Assembly: GCF_963931595.1 (NCBI RefSeq)
Contig: NZ_OZ007030.1
Location: forward strand, 2,658,481-2,722,480
Source of the DNA: an uncultured Subdoligranulum sp.
Lineage (GTDB): Bacteria; Bacillota; Clostridia; Oscillospirales; Ruminococcaceae
Direction: 5' to 3'
DNA length: 64,000 nucleotides
Part shown: positions 43,130-54,790 of the stretch, piece by piece
How the letters are laid out: every line of letters begins with the position of its first letter
Position numbering within the stretch: the first letter of the stretch is position 1
The notes under the pieces: model-generated
What the model was told of the DNA's origin: nothing
The model's input: only the letters and a program-made list of their open reading frames with translations
Databases searched by the model: none
Program-made: the position numbers and the translations under genes

Positions 43130-44440
43130 ATGGATTCCATCAACGACGTATTGGACGCGGCCAAGGCCTATTGCCGTGAACATACTGCCGAGGCAACCTA
43201 TCAATACTACATCAGCGACATCAAAGCCGTCAGCTTTGAGAATTCCAACACCATCACGCTGGAGATCCGCAACGCCTTCATTCTGGGCATTGTGTCGGAC
43301 CGGTACACCGCGATGCTGAAGGATGCCTTCAAGTCTGTACTGGGATTTGATGTCGATCTTGTGTTCGTCACCCCGAAAAAAGAGGAAGAGCCGGAAAAGC
43401 CCAAGCTGGAAGAAAAGAATTTGCCCAGCGGCCGGTACGATTTCACCTTCGAGAACTTCATCAAGGGTCCCTCCAACCAGTTTGCCTATGCGGCGGCCCA
43501 GGCTGTCGCGGCGAATCCGTCGGGGGCGTACAATCCGCTGTTCATCTACGGACCGTCGGGCCTGGGCAAGACCCATCTGCTCAACGCCATCCAGATCGAG
43601 ATCAAAAAGAACCACCCGGATTTCAACATCGTCTATGTGGACTGTGAAATGTTCACCAACGAGATCATCACGGCGGTGAAGACGGCCACCACCGAACAGT
43701 TCCGGCAGAAGTACCGTCAGGCGGACGTATTGCTCATCGACGATATCCAGTTCCTGGCGGGCAAGGAGAGCACCCAGGAGGAATTCTTCCACACCTTCAA
43801 CACGCTGCACAACGACGGGCGGCAGATCGTGATTGCGTCGGATCGTCCGGCCAAGGAGATCAAGAGCCTGGAGGAGCGGCTGCGCACCCGGTTCGAGTGG
43901 GGCCTGACCGCCGACATTCAGCCGCCGGATTTCGAGACCCGCGTGGCCATCGTGAAGCGGAAGGCGGAGCTTCTCAACCTGGACCTGCCCGACGACGTGG
44001 CGGAGTATATTGCCAATCATCTGAAGCAGAATATCCGGCAGCTGGAAGGCGCGGTGAAGAAGCTGAACGCCTATTACATGCTGGAGGGCATTGCCCCCTG
44101 CATCGGCGTGACGACGACCGCCATCAAGGATACGCTGAACGACAGCCAGCCCATCCCGGTGACCATTGAGAAGATTCTCAACGAGGTGGCGCGGACCTAC
44201 AATGTGATGCCGGCGGATATCCGGGGCAAGAAGCGCAACGCCAACGTGAGCGCGGCCCGGCAGATGACCATGTATATCATCCGGGAAGTGACCGGCATGA
44301 GCATGGAGGCCATCGGTCAGGAGTTCCAGCGGGATCATTCCACCGTGGTGTATTCCATCAAGACGATGGCGGAAAACATCACCAGGGACCAGCACCTCAA
44401 AGAGATGTGCAGCGATATCATGAAGAACGTCCGCACGTGA
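43130..44440 (+). CDS. dnaA: Chromosomal replication initiator DnaA
   Basis: 436 residues. It has domain I (1-85), a short acidic domain II, and an AAA+ domain III with Walker A GPSGLGKTHLL, Walker B VLLIDDIQFLAGKE and arginine finger region EERLRTRFEWGL. Domain IV contains the DNA-binding signature FQRDHSTVVYSIKTM. It opens oriC. Followed by a palindrome-terminator cassette, so dnaN has a separate promoter. Confidence 0.98.
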   Translation: MDSINDVLDAAKAYCREHTAEATYQYYISDIKAVSFENSNTITLEIRNAFILGIVSDRYTAMLKDAFKSVLGFDVDLVFVTPKKEEEPEKPKLEEKNLPSGRYDFTFENFIKGPSNQFAYAAAQAVAANPSGAYNPLFIYGPSGLGKTHLLNAIQIEIKKNHPDFNIVYVDCEMFTNEIITAVKTATTEQFRQKYRQADVLLIDDIQFLAGKESTQEEFFHTFNTLHNDGRQIVIASDRPAKEIKSLEERLRTRFEWGLTADIQPPDFETRVAIVKRKAELLNLDLPDDVAEYIANHLKQNIRQLEGAVKKLNAYYMLEGIAPCIGVTTTAIKDTLNDSQPIPVTIEKILNEVARTYNVMPADIRGKKRNANVSAARQMTMYIIREVTGMSMEAIGQEFQRDHSTVVYSIKTMAENITRDQHLKEMCSDIMKNVRT

Positions 44441-44442
44441 GT

Positions 44443-44584
44443 GTTCTTTCTTTGCAAAGAAAGAACCAAAGAAACTCCAACCAAAATCGAACGATGTTCG
44501 ATTTTTATAAAAAAGAAAAGGGTCATCCCCGCTGCGGGACGTGGCTTTGAAAGTTCTTTGCCTACTTTCTTTCAAGAAAGTAGG
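44443..44584 (+). terminator. dnaA 3' cassette: palindrome, terminator, second palindrome
   Basis: CTTTGCAAAG palindrome 44443-44466 starting 2 bases after the dnaA stop, CAAAGAAACTCC, terminator AAATCGAAC / GTTCGATTT with T run (44483-44507), then a palindrome variant 44561-44584. Confidence 0.82.
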
Positions 44585-44605
44585 TGCAAAGAAAGTACAA
44601 TCAAC

Positions 44606-44811
44606 TTATCCACAGAGTTTTCCCTTTTCAACAGGCGGTTTTCAAGAACCGCGGTGAAAAACTCGGGTTTTCAAGGTTTTCCACCACTTTCTGCACAGAC
44701 GGTGGAGAAAAACTCAACCTCCGTTTTCCGCGCCGTTACCGAAGCGCGCGGACTTTTCCACCGTTTTCACACCCCCTACTACTACTACGAGAATAGTTAA
44801 TAGTTTCTGCT
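44606..44811. other. oriC candidate (dnaA-dnaN intergenic)
   Basis: A perfect DnaA box TTATCCACA (44606-44614) is followed by several TTTTCCAC-like words and GTTTTCACACCCCC. Then comes CTACTACTACTAC (44776-44788) and AT-rich GAGAATAGTTAATAG. The minus strand therefore reads TAGTAGTAG beside a GC stretch and DnaA-like words, the box / GC cluster / DnaA-trio / AT-rich order of a basal unwinding site. Confidence 0.8.
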
Positions 44812-44945
44812 TCCAAAACCAGATTCAGTTCGCGGTTTTCTTGCCAAAAAGATGCCGGATCTGTGGAAAACAAAAACAGAAACAAACTATCCTCTTGAAT
44901 ACAGTCGGGTCTTTCAGCTGAACAAAGACCGAGAAAGGACCTGCC

Positions 44946-46055
44946 ATGAAATTTGAATGCGAAAAATCCCTTCTGGCTTCGGCGATCGAAGGCGTTTCCC
45001 GCGCCATTACCAACCGTTCGGCGATCCCCGTGCTGGAAGGCATCTACCTGAAAGCCGAGGGCTTCAACCTGACCCTCACCGGCTACGACATGGAAATGGG
45101 CATCACCACCACCATCGAATGCAACGTCCTTGTACCCGGTGAAACGGTACTGGAGGCGAAACTCCTGCTCTCCATGGTCAGCCGTATGCCCGCCGGCGAT
45201 GTGCGCATCGAACTCACCGACGAAGGCCAGGCCATCATCAGCGGCGGTGTGGCGGAATTCGAGATCCCCGCCATGAACGCTTCGGACTACCCCAGCCTGC
45301 CCGTCACCGGCGCCGACAACACCATGACCATCCCCACCAGCATGATGCGGGACCTCATCGAAAAAACCATCTACGCCGTCAGCCAGGACGACAAGAAACC
45401 CGCCCACACCGGCGAACTCTTCGTCATTGAGCCGGGCAGCCTCACCATTGTGGCGCTGGACGGCTACCGTCTGGCCATCATCCAGCGGGACGTGGAATGC
45501 ACCCGGGATATCCGCATCATCATTCCCGCCAAAACCCTGCAGGAACTCTTAAAGATCATGGGCGGGCCGGACGACCCCGTCAAGATCGACGCCAACCGCC
45601 GGTATGTGGTGTTCACCACCAACGGCTACACCATCATGAGCCGCCTGATCGAGGGCGACTTCCTCAACTACGAGAGCGTCATCCCCAAAGACAAAAAGAC
45701 CCGGGTGACGGTGGACTGCAAGACCTTCATCAGCACCATTGAGCGTGCGTCGCTGATCATCACCGAGCGGCTGAAGAACCCGCTGCGCATCACCTTTGCC
45801 GAGGACAAGATCACCGTGCGGTGCCAGACCCCGCTTGGCAAAGTGGTGGACGAGTTCCCGCCCGTGGCCATGACCGGCGACCCTGTGGAGATCGGCTTCA
45901 ACAACCGCTATCTGCTGGACGCCATGCGGTATTCGAAATGCGAGCGGATGGTGCTGGAAATCAACGGACCGTTGAGCCCCGTGAAGATCCTGCCCGAGGA
46001 CGGCAAGGACTTCATCTATCTGGTGCTGCCGGTCCGGTTCAAGAACGAGGGCTGA
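44946..46055 (+). CDS. dnaN: DNA polymerase III beta subunit (sliding clamp)
   Basis: 369 residues in three clamp repeats. It starts [20 protein letters not shown] and ends with the LPVRF-type tail typical of bacterial beta clamps. AAAGGACC precedes the ATG. It is followed 4 bases later by the S4 gene and recF in one operon. Confidence 0.98.
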   Translation: MKFECEKSLLASAIEGVSRAITNRSAIPVLEGIYLKAEGFNLTLTGYDMEMGITTTIECNVLVPGETVLEAKLLLSMVSRMPAGDVRIELTDEGQAIISGGVAEFEIPAMNASDYPSLPVTGADNTMTIPTSMMRDLIEKTIYAVSQDDKKPAHTGELFVIEPGSLTIVALDGYRLAIIQRDVECTRDIRIIIPAKTLQELLKIMGGPDDPVKIDANRRYVVFTTNGYTIMSRLIEGDFLNYESVIPKDKKTRVTVDCKTFISTIERASLIITERLKNPLRITFAEDKITVRCQTPLGKVVDEFPPVAMTGDPVEIGFNNRYLLDAMRYSKCERMVLEINGPLSPVKILPEDGKDFIYLVLPVRFKNEG

Positions 46056-46059
46056 TCCT

Positions 46060-46275
46060 ATGGAAAAACTGCGGATCCATACCGAGTATATCAAGCTGGA
46101 CGCGCTGCTGAAATTCGCCGGCCTGTGTGAGACGGGCGGCGAAGCCAAGGAACTGATCCAGGGCGGCCAGGTGAAGGTCAATGGCGAAGTGTGCACCATG
46201 CGGGGCAAGAAATGCCGCGCCGGTGACACGGTGGAACTGGACGGCCAGACCGTGCAGGTCGCGGAGGGCGGCTGA
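46060..46275 (+). CDS. yaaA: S4-domain RNA-binding protein YaaA/RlbA
   Basis: 71 residues. The S4 fold is [23 protein letters not shown] then [18 protein letters not shown]. It is always found between dnaN and recF in Firmicutes. The stop codon overlaps the recF ATG (TGATG). Confidence 0.95.
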   Translation: MEKLRIHTEYIKLDALLKFAGLCETGGEAKELIQGGQVKVNGEVCTMRGKKCRAGDTVELDGQTVQVAEGG

Positions 46276-47375
46276 TGCGCCTTGAGCATCTGGAACTCAC
46301 CGACCACCGCAACATCGCCCACGCCGTGCTGGACCCCGACCCCAACTTAACGGTCCTGTGCGGGCCCAACGGCCAGGGCAAGACCAATTTGCTGGAAGCC
46401 ATCTGGCTGCTCACCGGCGGCAAGAGTTTCCGGGGCGCCAAGGACGCCGAACTCATCCGCCGCGGCTGCGAATTTTCCGTGCTGGAAGGTTCCTTTGAGA
46501 CGGCGGGCAGCGAGAAAACCATCCGCCTGACGGTGGGGGCCAGGGGCAGTCAGCGCCCGGGGCGCACCGGCAAGCTCAACGGCGTGGACCAGGGCCGGGC
46601 CGCCGCATTGGCGGGCAATTTCCAGGCCGTGGTGTTCGAGCCGGACCTTTTGGCTCTCGTCAAGGGCGGGCCCGAGGGGCGGCGCCGGTTTCTCGATTCG
46701 GCGCTCTGCCAGGTGTTCCGGCCCTATCTGGTGGCTTTGCGGCGGTACATGCGGCTGGTGGCCCAGAAAAACGCCCTTCTGAAAAGCTATGAGATCACGC
46801 CAAATGGCGCGCTGCTGCTGGACGCCTACAACGAGCAGCTGGCCCAGTACGGCGGGCAGATCATGGCCCACCGGCAGAAATTTGTGGAGGCGCTGGCCCC
46901 CGCGGCGGCGCAGAACTACGCGGAAATTTCCCACGGGGCGGAGGTGTTCGCCCTGCGGTACCAGTGCTGTGCCGAAGCCCCCACCGCCGACGCCCTGGCC
47001 GAAAAGCTGGCGGCGGTGCGCAGCGCCGAATTGCGGGCGGGGTTCTGTCTGACGGGACCCCACCGGGAGGACCTGGACCTGCAGCTGGACGGCCAGCCCG
47101 CCCGGGTCTTTGGCAGCCAGGGCCAGCAGCGCAGCTGTGTGCTGGCCATGAAACTGGCGGAGGCCACCGTGGTGGGAGACTTTTTCGGGGAACACCCGGT
47201 GCTTTTGCTGGACGATGTGCTCAGCGAGCTGGACGACGACCGGCAGACCTATCTGCTCACCCGGATGGGGGAGCACCAGACCATCGTCACCACCTGCGAC
47301 ACGGCGGCTTTTGCCCGGACCAACGGCAAGATCGTCTATGTGAAGGGCGGGCAGGCGTCGGAGAGGCCGCTGTAG
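46275..47375 (+). CDS. recF: DNA replication and repair protein RecF
   Basis: 366 residues. Walker A GPNGQGKTNLLEAIWLL, signature GSQGQQRSCVLAMKLAEA and Walker B VLLLDDVLSELDDDR. It loads RecA at gaps with RecOR. The TAG stop codon lies inside the head (GTAGGGC) of a REP element, so the end of the gene has been defined by REP insertion. Confidence 0.97.
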   Translation: MRLEHLELTDHRNIAHAVLDPDPNLTVLCGPNGQGKTNLLEAIWLLTGGKSFRGAKDAELIRRGCEFSVLEGSFETAGSEKTIRLTVGARGSQRPGRTGKLNGVDQGRAAALAGNFQAVVFEPDLLALVKGGPEGRRRFLDSALCQVFRPYLVALRRYMRLVAQKNALLKSYEITPNGALLLDAYNEQLAQYGGQIMAHRQKFVEALAPAAAQNYAEISHGAEVFALRYQCCAEAPTADALAEKLAAVRSAELRAGFCLTGPHREDLDLQLDGQPARVFGSQGQQRSCVLAMKLAEATVVGDFFGEHPVLLLDDVLSELDDDRQTYLLTRMGEHQTIVTTCDTAAFARTNGKIVYVKGGQASERPL

Positions 47376-47567
47376 GGCGGGGATTCTTCCCCGCCGCGGG
47401 ATGTTGCCGTGACCGCTCGATGCTCCGGCGGGGTCAAGACCCCGCCCTACAGCCAGCGGAAAAACAGATACCCAAGGCCCGGGAAATCGTCAGCCTTACG
47501 GGAACGCATACTTCACGGACTATTCTGTTGGAGTTTCTTTGCCTACTTTCTTTGCAAAGAAAGTAGG
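47372..47567. repeat. Composite repeat, copy 3, inverted, between recF and remB
   Basis: REPs at 47372-47395 and 47427-47450, then spacer words and the CTTTGCAAAG palindrome at 47542-47567, in the reverse order of copies 1 and 2. The first REP supplies the recF stop codon. The insert spaces remB from recF. Confidence 0.87.
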
Positions 47568-47585
47568 AGAAAAAAGGGTAGTACC

Positions 47586-47846
47586 ATGTATTTTCATGCC
47601 GGACAGGATTTTGTGCTGAACACCCGGGATGTGCTGGGTGTGTTCGACCTGGAGACGGCGGGGGCATCCCGCCGCACCCAGGCCTTCTTTCAGACGGCCG
47701 AGTCGGAGGGCGCCGTGGTGGACCTGTGCGCCCCCGGCACGCTGCCCCGCAGCTTCATCCTCACCGACTTCCCCGACGAAACGCTGTACTTGAGTCAGCT
47801 GTCCCCCGCGGCGCTGAAAAAACGCGCCGAAAAGGCCGAATGGTAG
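47586..47846 (+). CDS. remB: Extracellular matrix regulator RemB (YaaB)
   Basis: 86 residues from the ATG at 47586 (MYFHAGQDFVLNTRDVLGVFD), the DUF370/RemB start. RemB-type proteins are DNA-binding paralogues of RemA, located between recF and gyrB in Firmicutes. The upstream extension is repeat DNA. Confidence 0.92.
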   Translation: MYFHAGQDFVLNTRDVLGVFDLETAGASRRTQAFFQTAESEGAVVDLCAPGTLPRSFILTDFPDETLYLSQLSPAALKKRAEKAEW

Positions 47847-49910
<2,064 letters not shown>

Positions 49911-49949
49911 GGGCCGGTCAACGGGGGCAACCCCGGCAGAAAGGCAATC

Positions 49950-50435
49950 ATGGAACTGCCGAAACGCAAACATCCGCGGCTGCCGCATCTGGATTACAGC
50001 GCAGCCAACGTCTATTTTCTGACGCTCTGCACGAAAAACCGCAGCCGCTGTCTTGCCCGGATCGTAGGGCGGGGTCTTGACCCCGCCGTTACGGTCGCCC
50101 TGGAACTGACACCCTACGGCAATATTGCCGAACAGGACCTGCTGGCGCTGCCCCGCCATTTTGCAGGTGTGGAGCTGCTGCAGTATGTCATCATGCCCGA
50201 TCATCTGCACATCCTTTTGCAGCTGCAGGAGGTTGCCGCGGCGGGGTCAAGACCCCGCCCTACCATCCCCACCCTTATCGGGCAGTACAAGGCAGGGGTC
50301 AGCCGCAAATGCAAACGCTCGCTGTGGCAGGCATCCTTTTACGACCATGTGGTCCGCTGTGAGCAGGAACTGCTGGAAATCCAGCGTTATATCGAAAACA
50401 ATCCCCGAAAATGGGTGCTGGACGGCAAGGCGTGA
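49950..50435 (+). CDS. REP-associated tyrosine transposase (RAYT, Y1/HUH family) carrying REPs in frame
   Basis: 161 residues. The Y1-transposase core is present: NVYFLTLCTKNRSR, HUH-type VIMPDHLHILL, LWQASFYDHVVR and YIENNPRKWVL with the candidate catalytic Tyr. Two REPs lie inside the coding sequence at 50064-50087 and 50240-50263. They add GRGLDPA-type and SRPRPT-type peptides (residues about 38-46 and 97-105) and keep the frame open. A third REP is just downstream (50461-50484). The gene lies between gyrB (39 bases) and gyrA (92 bases) on the same strand, so it is transcribed with gyrase. It is the likely mobiliser of all REPs in the window. Whether the enlarged protein is active is unknown. 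Confidence 0.9.
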   Translation: MELPKRKHPRLPHLDYSAANVYFLTLCTKNRSRCLARIVGRGLDPAVTVALELTPYGNIAEQDLLALPRHFAGVELLQYVIMPDHLHILLQLQEVAAAGSRPRPTIPTLIGQYKAGVSRKCKRSLWQASFYDHVVRCEQELLEIQRYIENNPRKWVLDGKA

Positions 50436-50484
50436 CATAGCTGTTCCCGCCGCATCGTCCGGCGGGGTCAAGACCCCGCCCTAC
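50064..50484. repeat. Three REP elements in and after the RAYT gene
   Basis: REPs at 50064-50087 (forward), 50240-50263 and 50461-50484 (inverted). Each has the GTAGGGC head and a GGCGGGGTC / GACCCCGCC stem. Confidence 0.9.
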
Positions 50485-50527
50485 AACCAATCTCCTCAAT
50501 TCTATCGATTCCAAGGTGGTACACTGA

Positions 50528-53098
50528 ATGGAAGAAAATATCATTATGGTGCCGGGGTCCGGCACCAAGGTCATTGAGCGCGATGTCAAACAGGAGATCG
50601 AAACGGCCTTCCTGGATTACTCCATGTCGGTCATCGTCTCCCGCGCGCTGCCCGATGTGCGGGACGGCCTGAAACCCGTCCACCGCCGCATCCTTTACAC
50701 CATGCACGAGCGCGGCAACGATCCCCAGCATCCCTACCGCAAATCCGCCGATACCGTCGGTGCCGTGCTGGGCTCCTACCATCCCCACGGCGACGCCTCC
50801 GTCTACGACGCCATGGTCCGTCTGGCCCAGGATTTCAGCCTGCGCTATCCCCTGGTGGACGGCCAGGGCAACTTCGGTTCGGTGGACGGCGACCCTCCGG
50901 CTGCCTACCGTTACACCGAGGCCCGCATGTCCAAGATCGCCTGCGAGATGCTCACCGACATCGAGAAGGATACCATCGACTGGGACCCCAACTTCGATGA
51001 GACCAAGAAGGAACCCCACGTGCTGCCCAGCCGGTTCCCCAACCTGCTGGTCAACGGCAGCCAGGGCATCGCTGTCGGCATGGCCACCAACATCCCGCCC
51101 CACAATCTGCGGGAAGTGGTGGCCGGTATGTGCGCCCTCATGGACAACCCCGACATCGACCTGGCCGGGCTGATGGAGTACGTCAAGGGCCCCGACTTCC
51201 CCACCGGCGGCATCATCATGGGCCGGTCGGGCATCCGGGCGGCCTACGCCACCGGCCGCGGCAAGATCACCCTGCGGGGCCGCGCCGAGATCGTGGAAAA
51301 GAAAAACGGCCGGTATGAGATCCTCGTCACCGAGATCCCCTACATGGTCAACAAGACCCGCCTCATCGAATCCATCGCGGACCTGGTCAAGGACAAGCGC
51401 ATCGACGGCATCTCCGACCTGAACGACGAATCTTCCAGCCGCACCGGCATGAAGATCGTCATCGAGATCAAGAAGGATGCCAACCCCCAGGTGGTGCTCA
51501 ACCAGCTCTACCGCTACACCCAGCTCCAGGACACCGTGGGCGTCATCATGCTGGCGCTGGACGACGGCGTGCCCAAGATCATGAGCCTGAAGACCGTCAT
51601 GGAGCGGTACATCGACTTCCAGATGGAAGTCATCCGCCGCCGCACCGCTTTTGACCTGAAAAAGGCCCAGGAGCGGGAACACATCCTGGAAGGCCTGCAC
51701 AAGGCCGTGGACATCGTGGACGAGATCATCGCCACCATCCGCGCCTGCAAGGGCGGCTTCGCCGAAGCCCGCCAGGCCGTCATGGACCGGTTCGACTTCG
51801 ACGAACCCCAGGCCGACGCCATCGTCAAGCTGCAGTTGGGCCGTCTGGCCGGTCTGGAGATCCTGAAGATCGAGCAGGAGTTGGGCGAACTGCGCGCCGC
51901 CATCGCCGATTACAAGGATATTCTGGCCAATGACGAGCACGTGAAGCGCATCGTCAAGACCGACCTGCAGACGCTGGCCGACAAGTACGGCGACGAGCGC
52001 CGCACCTCCATCGAGGCGGTGTCCGGCGAGGTGGATATCGAGGACCTGATCCCCGAGGAGACCTGCGTCTTCACGCTGACCCACGAGGGGTACATCAAGC
52101 GCACGGCGCTGGATACCTACCAGGCCCAGAACCGCGGCGGCCGGGGCGTCCAGGGCATGACCCAGAAGGACGACGACTTCACCGAGGAGCTCTTCGTCGG
52201 GTCCACCCACGATTATATGCTCTTCATGACCGACCAGGGCCGTGTCTATCGCCTGAAGGGATACCAGGTGCCGGAGGGCAGCCGCACGGCCAAGGGCAGC
52301 CATATCGTGAACCTGCTGCAGCTCCAGGAGGGCGAGAAGGTAACCCTGATGCTCCAGCAGAGCGCCAAGGCCGACGAGGAGAACACCTACCTGACCATGG
52401 TGACCCGGCAGGGTCTCATCAAGCGCACGCCGCTGTCCCAGTTCCGCAACATCCGCAAGGCGGGCCTCATCGCCATCGGCCTCAACGAGGGCGACAGTCT
52501 GGTGTGGAGCCATCTCACGGGCGGCAGCGACGAGATCATCGTGGCCACCCATGACGGTGCGGCCATCCATTTCACCGAGTCGGACGCCCGGTCCATGGGC
52601 CGTACCGGACACGGTGTGCGGGTGATCCGGCTGCGTGAGGGCGACTACGTGATCGGCGCCGGCGTCTGCCGTCCGGGCGCCACCGTGCTGACCATCACCG
52701 AGGAAGGCAAGGGACGCCGCAGCCGTGTGGACGATTACCGCATTACCAAGCGCGGCGGTCTGGGGATCCGCAACTACGCCAAGGGCGATGTGGCGGGCAT
52801 CAAGATCGTGGACGAGACCGACGACCTGATCCTCATCAGCGCCAACGGTATCCTGATCCGCATTCATGCTTCGGACATCAATGTGCAGAGCCGCTACGGC
52901 AGCGGTGTCCGTGTGATGCGGCTGGCCGAGGGCGACAAGGTGGCCATGGTGGCACGTGTCGACCGCGACAACGACGCCGAGACCGCCAAGGTGGAGGCCG
53001 ATGCCGGCGACGACAGCGAACCTACCGCCGAGGAACTGGCGGCTATCGAGGCTGCCGAGCGCGCCGACGAAGCCGCCGATGTCCCCGACGACGAGTGA
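50528..53098 (+). CDS. gyrA: DNA gyrase subunit A
   Basis: 856 residues. It starts with the [19 protein letters not shown] segment, with the quinolone-resistance region [19 protein letters not shown] and active-site Tyr in [11 protein letters not shown]. The six-bladed C-terminal beta-pinwheel includes the GyrA box [11 protein letters not shown]. An acidic Asp/Glu/Ala-rich tail follows. Normal length for clostridial GyrA. Its ribosome binding site (AAGGTGG) lies just after the third RAYT-linked REP. Confidence 0.98.
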   Translation: MEENIIMVPGSGTKVIERDVKQEIETAFLDYSMSVIVSRALPDVRDGLKPVHRRILYTMHERGNDPQHPYRKSADTVGAVLGSYHPHGDASVYDAMVRLAQDFSLRYPLVDGQGNFGSVDGDPPAAYRYTEARMSKIACEMLTDIEKDTIDWDPNFDETKKEPHVLPSRFPNLLVNGSQGIAVGMATNIPPHNLREVVAGMCALMDNPDIDLAGLMEYVKGPDFPTGGIIMGRSGIRAAYATGRGKITLRGRAEIVEKKNGRYEILVTEIPYMVNKTRLIESIADLVKDKRIDGISDLNDESSSRTGMKIVIEIKKDANPQVVLNQLYRYTQLQDTVGVIMLALDDGVPKIMSLKTVMERYIDFQMEVIRRRTAFDLKKAQEREHILEGLHKAVDIVDEIIATIRACKGGFAEARQAVMDRFDFDEPQADAIVKLQLGRLAGLEILKIEQELGELRAAIADYKDILANDEHVKRIVKTDLQTLADKYGDERRTSIEAVSGEVDIEDLIPEETCVFTLTHEGYIKRTALDTYQAQNRGGRGVQGMTQKDDDFTEELFVGSTHDYMLFMTDQGRVYRLKGYQVPEGSRTAKGSHIVNLLQLQEGEKVTLMLQQSAKADEENTYLTMVTRQGLIKRTPLSQFRNIRKAGLIAIGLNEGDSLVWSHLTGGSDEIIVATHDGAAIHFTESDARSMGRTGHGVRVIRLREGDYVIGAGVCRPGATVLTITEEGKGRRSRVDDYRITKRGGLGIRNYAKGDVAGIKIVDETDDLILISANGILIRIHASDINVQSRYGSGVRVMRLAEGDKVAMVARVDRDNDAETAKVEADAGDDSEPTAEELAAIEAAERADEAADVPDDE

Positions 53099-53102
53099 TC
53101 TT

Positions 53103-53221
53103 GTTCCTTCTTTGCAAAGAAGGAACCGAAGAAATTCCAAATAAAAATATCCCGAGGGGGTTTACCCCTCGGGATATTTTTGTTGAGAGTTCTTTTGGTT
53201 CTTTTCTTGCAAGAAAAGAAC
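53103..53221. terminator. gyrA 3' cassette: palindrome, terminator, inverted palindrome
   Basis: Palindrome 53103-53126 (GTTCCTTCTTTG...), CGAAGAAATTCC, terminator AAAATATCCCGAGGGG / CCCCTCGGGATATTTT (53144-53180), then AGAGTTCTTTTGG and an inverted palindrome 53198-53221. The cassette is roughly symmetrical about the terminator. Confidence 0.87.
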
Positions 53222-53236
53222 AGGCTCTCCCGTATG

Positions 53237-53357
53237 GTGGGCCATCCTCTGATGACCCGCGCCCTATCCGACAGTCCGCTGGACTGTCGTCTTACGGGCT
53301 GTTCAAGTCCTGGATGGCCTTTTTCAATAAAAAAACGTCCCCGGGTCGGGGACGTTC
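53237..53357 (-). repeat. tRNA-tail module behind tRNA-Ile(CAT)
   Basis: Read from the tRNA 3' end on the minus strand: terminator AACGTCCCC / GGGGACGTT with T run (53334-53356); inverted 19-base tRNA-tail copy (53301-53319); 21-base palindrome with core GTCCAGCGGAC (53269-53289); AGGGCGCGGG; direct 11-base tRNA-tail copy (53237-53247). The same order and shared core words as the module at 33877-34039. Confidence 0.85.
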
Positions 53358-53366
53358 TTTTATGAG

Positions 53367-53440
53367 TGGGCCATCCAGGACTTGAACCCGGGACCAAGCG
53401 GTTATGAGCCGCCAGCTCTGACCAACTGAGCTAATGGCCC
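53367..53440 (-). tRNA. tRNA-Ile2 (CAT, lysidine type)
   Basis: 74 bases, CCA not encoded. Acceptor GGGCCAT pairs with ATGGCCC. Anticodon arm GGCGG-CTCATAA-CCGCT and following TTGGTC match the ileX/Ile2 pattern rather than Met. T arm CCGGG-TTCAAGT-CCTGG. It should need TilS for AUA decoding. Confidence 0.88.
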
Positions 53441-53545
53441 GCATCAGTCGTACACATTAGTATACCACAATTTGAGCCCATTGCCAAGTCCCGCGTCATT
53501 TTTTGGCCCGTCCCCACATACCTTGTGCCAAAGGGGGATGGAACT

Positions 53546-54790
53546 ATGTCTCGTCTGGGTTGGGCGCTGGCCGCCCTCGTCCTGCTTCTCTCGGTGCTGG
53601 CGGCGCCGCTGCTCTTCTCTCCCGCCGCGCCTGTCCCCGAAACCGCTGCCCCCACCCCCAGCCCGGCGCCCGCCGTCACCGCTGTTCCCGCCGCCCGGGA
53701 CAGGCCTTATCGCGCCGTCTGGGTCAGCTATCTGGAATGGCAGCAGATGGATTTTTCCAGTGCCGACGCCTTCTCCCGGGACATTGCCGCCATGCTGGAC
53801 AACATCGCGTCGGTGGGGGCCACCGTGGTGCTGGCCCAGGTGCGGCCCTTCGGGGATGCGCTGTATCCAAGCCGCTACTTCCCCTTCAGTCACCTCTGCA
53901 CCGGCACCCAGGGCCAGGACCCCGGCTTCGACCCGCTGGCTCTGCTGGTACAGGCTGCCCACGCCCGGGACCTGAAACTGGAAGCCTGGGTCAACCCCTA
54001 CCGCATCCAGGCGGGGGGCGTGCCCGCCCTCTGCGACGAGAGCCCCGCCATAACCCACCCCGACTGGGTCAAAGAGACCCAATCGGGCAGCTATCTCGAC
54101 CCCGCCAACCCCGCCGTGCGGCAGTACATCGCCGACGGCGTGGAGGAACTGTGCCAAAACTACGACCTGGACGGCATCCATTTTGACGACTACTTCTACC
54201 CCACCACTTCCGCCGCCTTTGATGCGGCCGAGTACGCCGCGGCGGACACCGGCCTCTCGCTGGAGGACTGGCGGCGGGACAACGTGAACGCCCTTATGGC
54301 CCTCTGCCACGGCGTCACCGCCCGGTACGGCCTGCGGCTGGGGGTGGCCCCCCTGGGCGACCCCGACCTCTGCTACGACGGCCAATACAGCGACGCCGCC
54401 CTGTGGCTGGCACAGGGCGGCTACGTGGACTATCTGATGCCCCAGCTCTACTGGGGGCTGACGTATACGCAGGACGGCGACACCGCCCACAGTCTGGATA
54501 CGCTGGCCGCCCGCTGGGCAGACTTGCCCCGGAACGGGGGCGTGGCCCTCTATGTGGGGCTGGGCGCCTACCGCATCGGCGACGGGGACGGCTCCACGGC
54601 CGGCGCCGCCGAATGGCAGAGCGGCCACGCCCTGGCCGACCAGCTGGACGCCCTGGAATCCCTGGGCATCGGCGGGGTGGGGCTCTACCGCTACGCTTCC
54701 CTGTGGGAAAACACCGGCTGGCCCGAGCTGGCCCAAGCCGAACGGCAGGCACTGGCGGCCCGGTGGGTCACAGATTCCCCCGGGTATTGA
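53546..54790 (+). CDS. GHL10-family glycoside hydrolase-like exported protein
   Basis: 414 residues from the ATG at 53546, with AAAGGGGGA 6 bases upstream. An N-terminal membrane/signal helix (5-30) and a Pro/Thr/Ala linker precede a TIM-barrel. The barrel has RAVWVSYLEWQQMD, VVLAQVRPFGDALYPS, EAWVNPYRI, DGIHFDDYFYP (likely catalytic acids) and YLMPQLYWGL. This is the GHL10/DigH (PF02638) pattern, with DigH acting on denuded peptidoglycan glycans. Probably a cell-envelope enzyme. Its 3' end overlaps the convergent OmpR-type gene by 23 bases. Confidence 0.9.
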   Translation: MSRLGWALAALVLLLSVLAAPLLFSPAAPVPETAAPTPSPAPAVTAVPAARDRPYRAVWVSYLEWQQMDFSSADAFSRDIAAMLDNIASVGATVVLAQVRPFGDALYPSRYFPFSHLCTGTQGQDPGFDPLALLVQAAHARDLKLEAWVNPYRIQAGGVPALCDESPAITHPDWVKETQSGSYLDPANPAVRQYIADGVEELCQNYDLDGIHFDDYFYPTTSAAFDAAEYAAADTGLSLEDWRRDNVNALMALCHGVTARYGLRLGVAPLGDPDLCYDGQYSDAALWLAQGGYVDYLMPQLYWGLTYTQDGDTAHSLDTLAARWADLPRNGGVALYVGLGAYRIGDGDGSTAGAAEWQSGHALADQLDALESLGIGGVGLYRYASLWENTGWPELAQAERQALAARWVTDSPGY

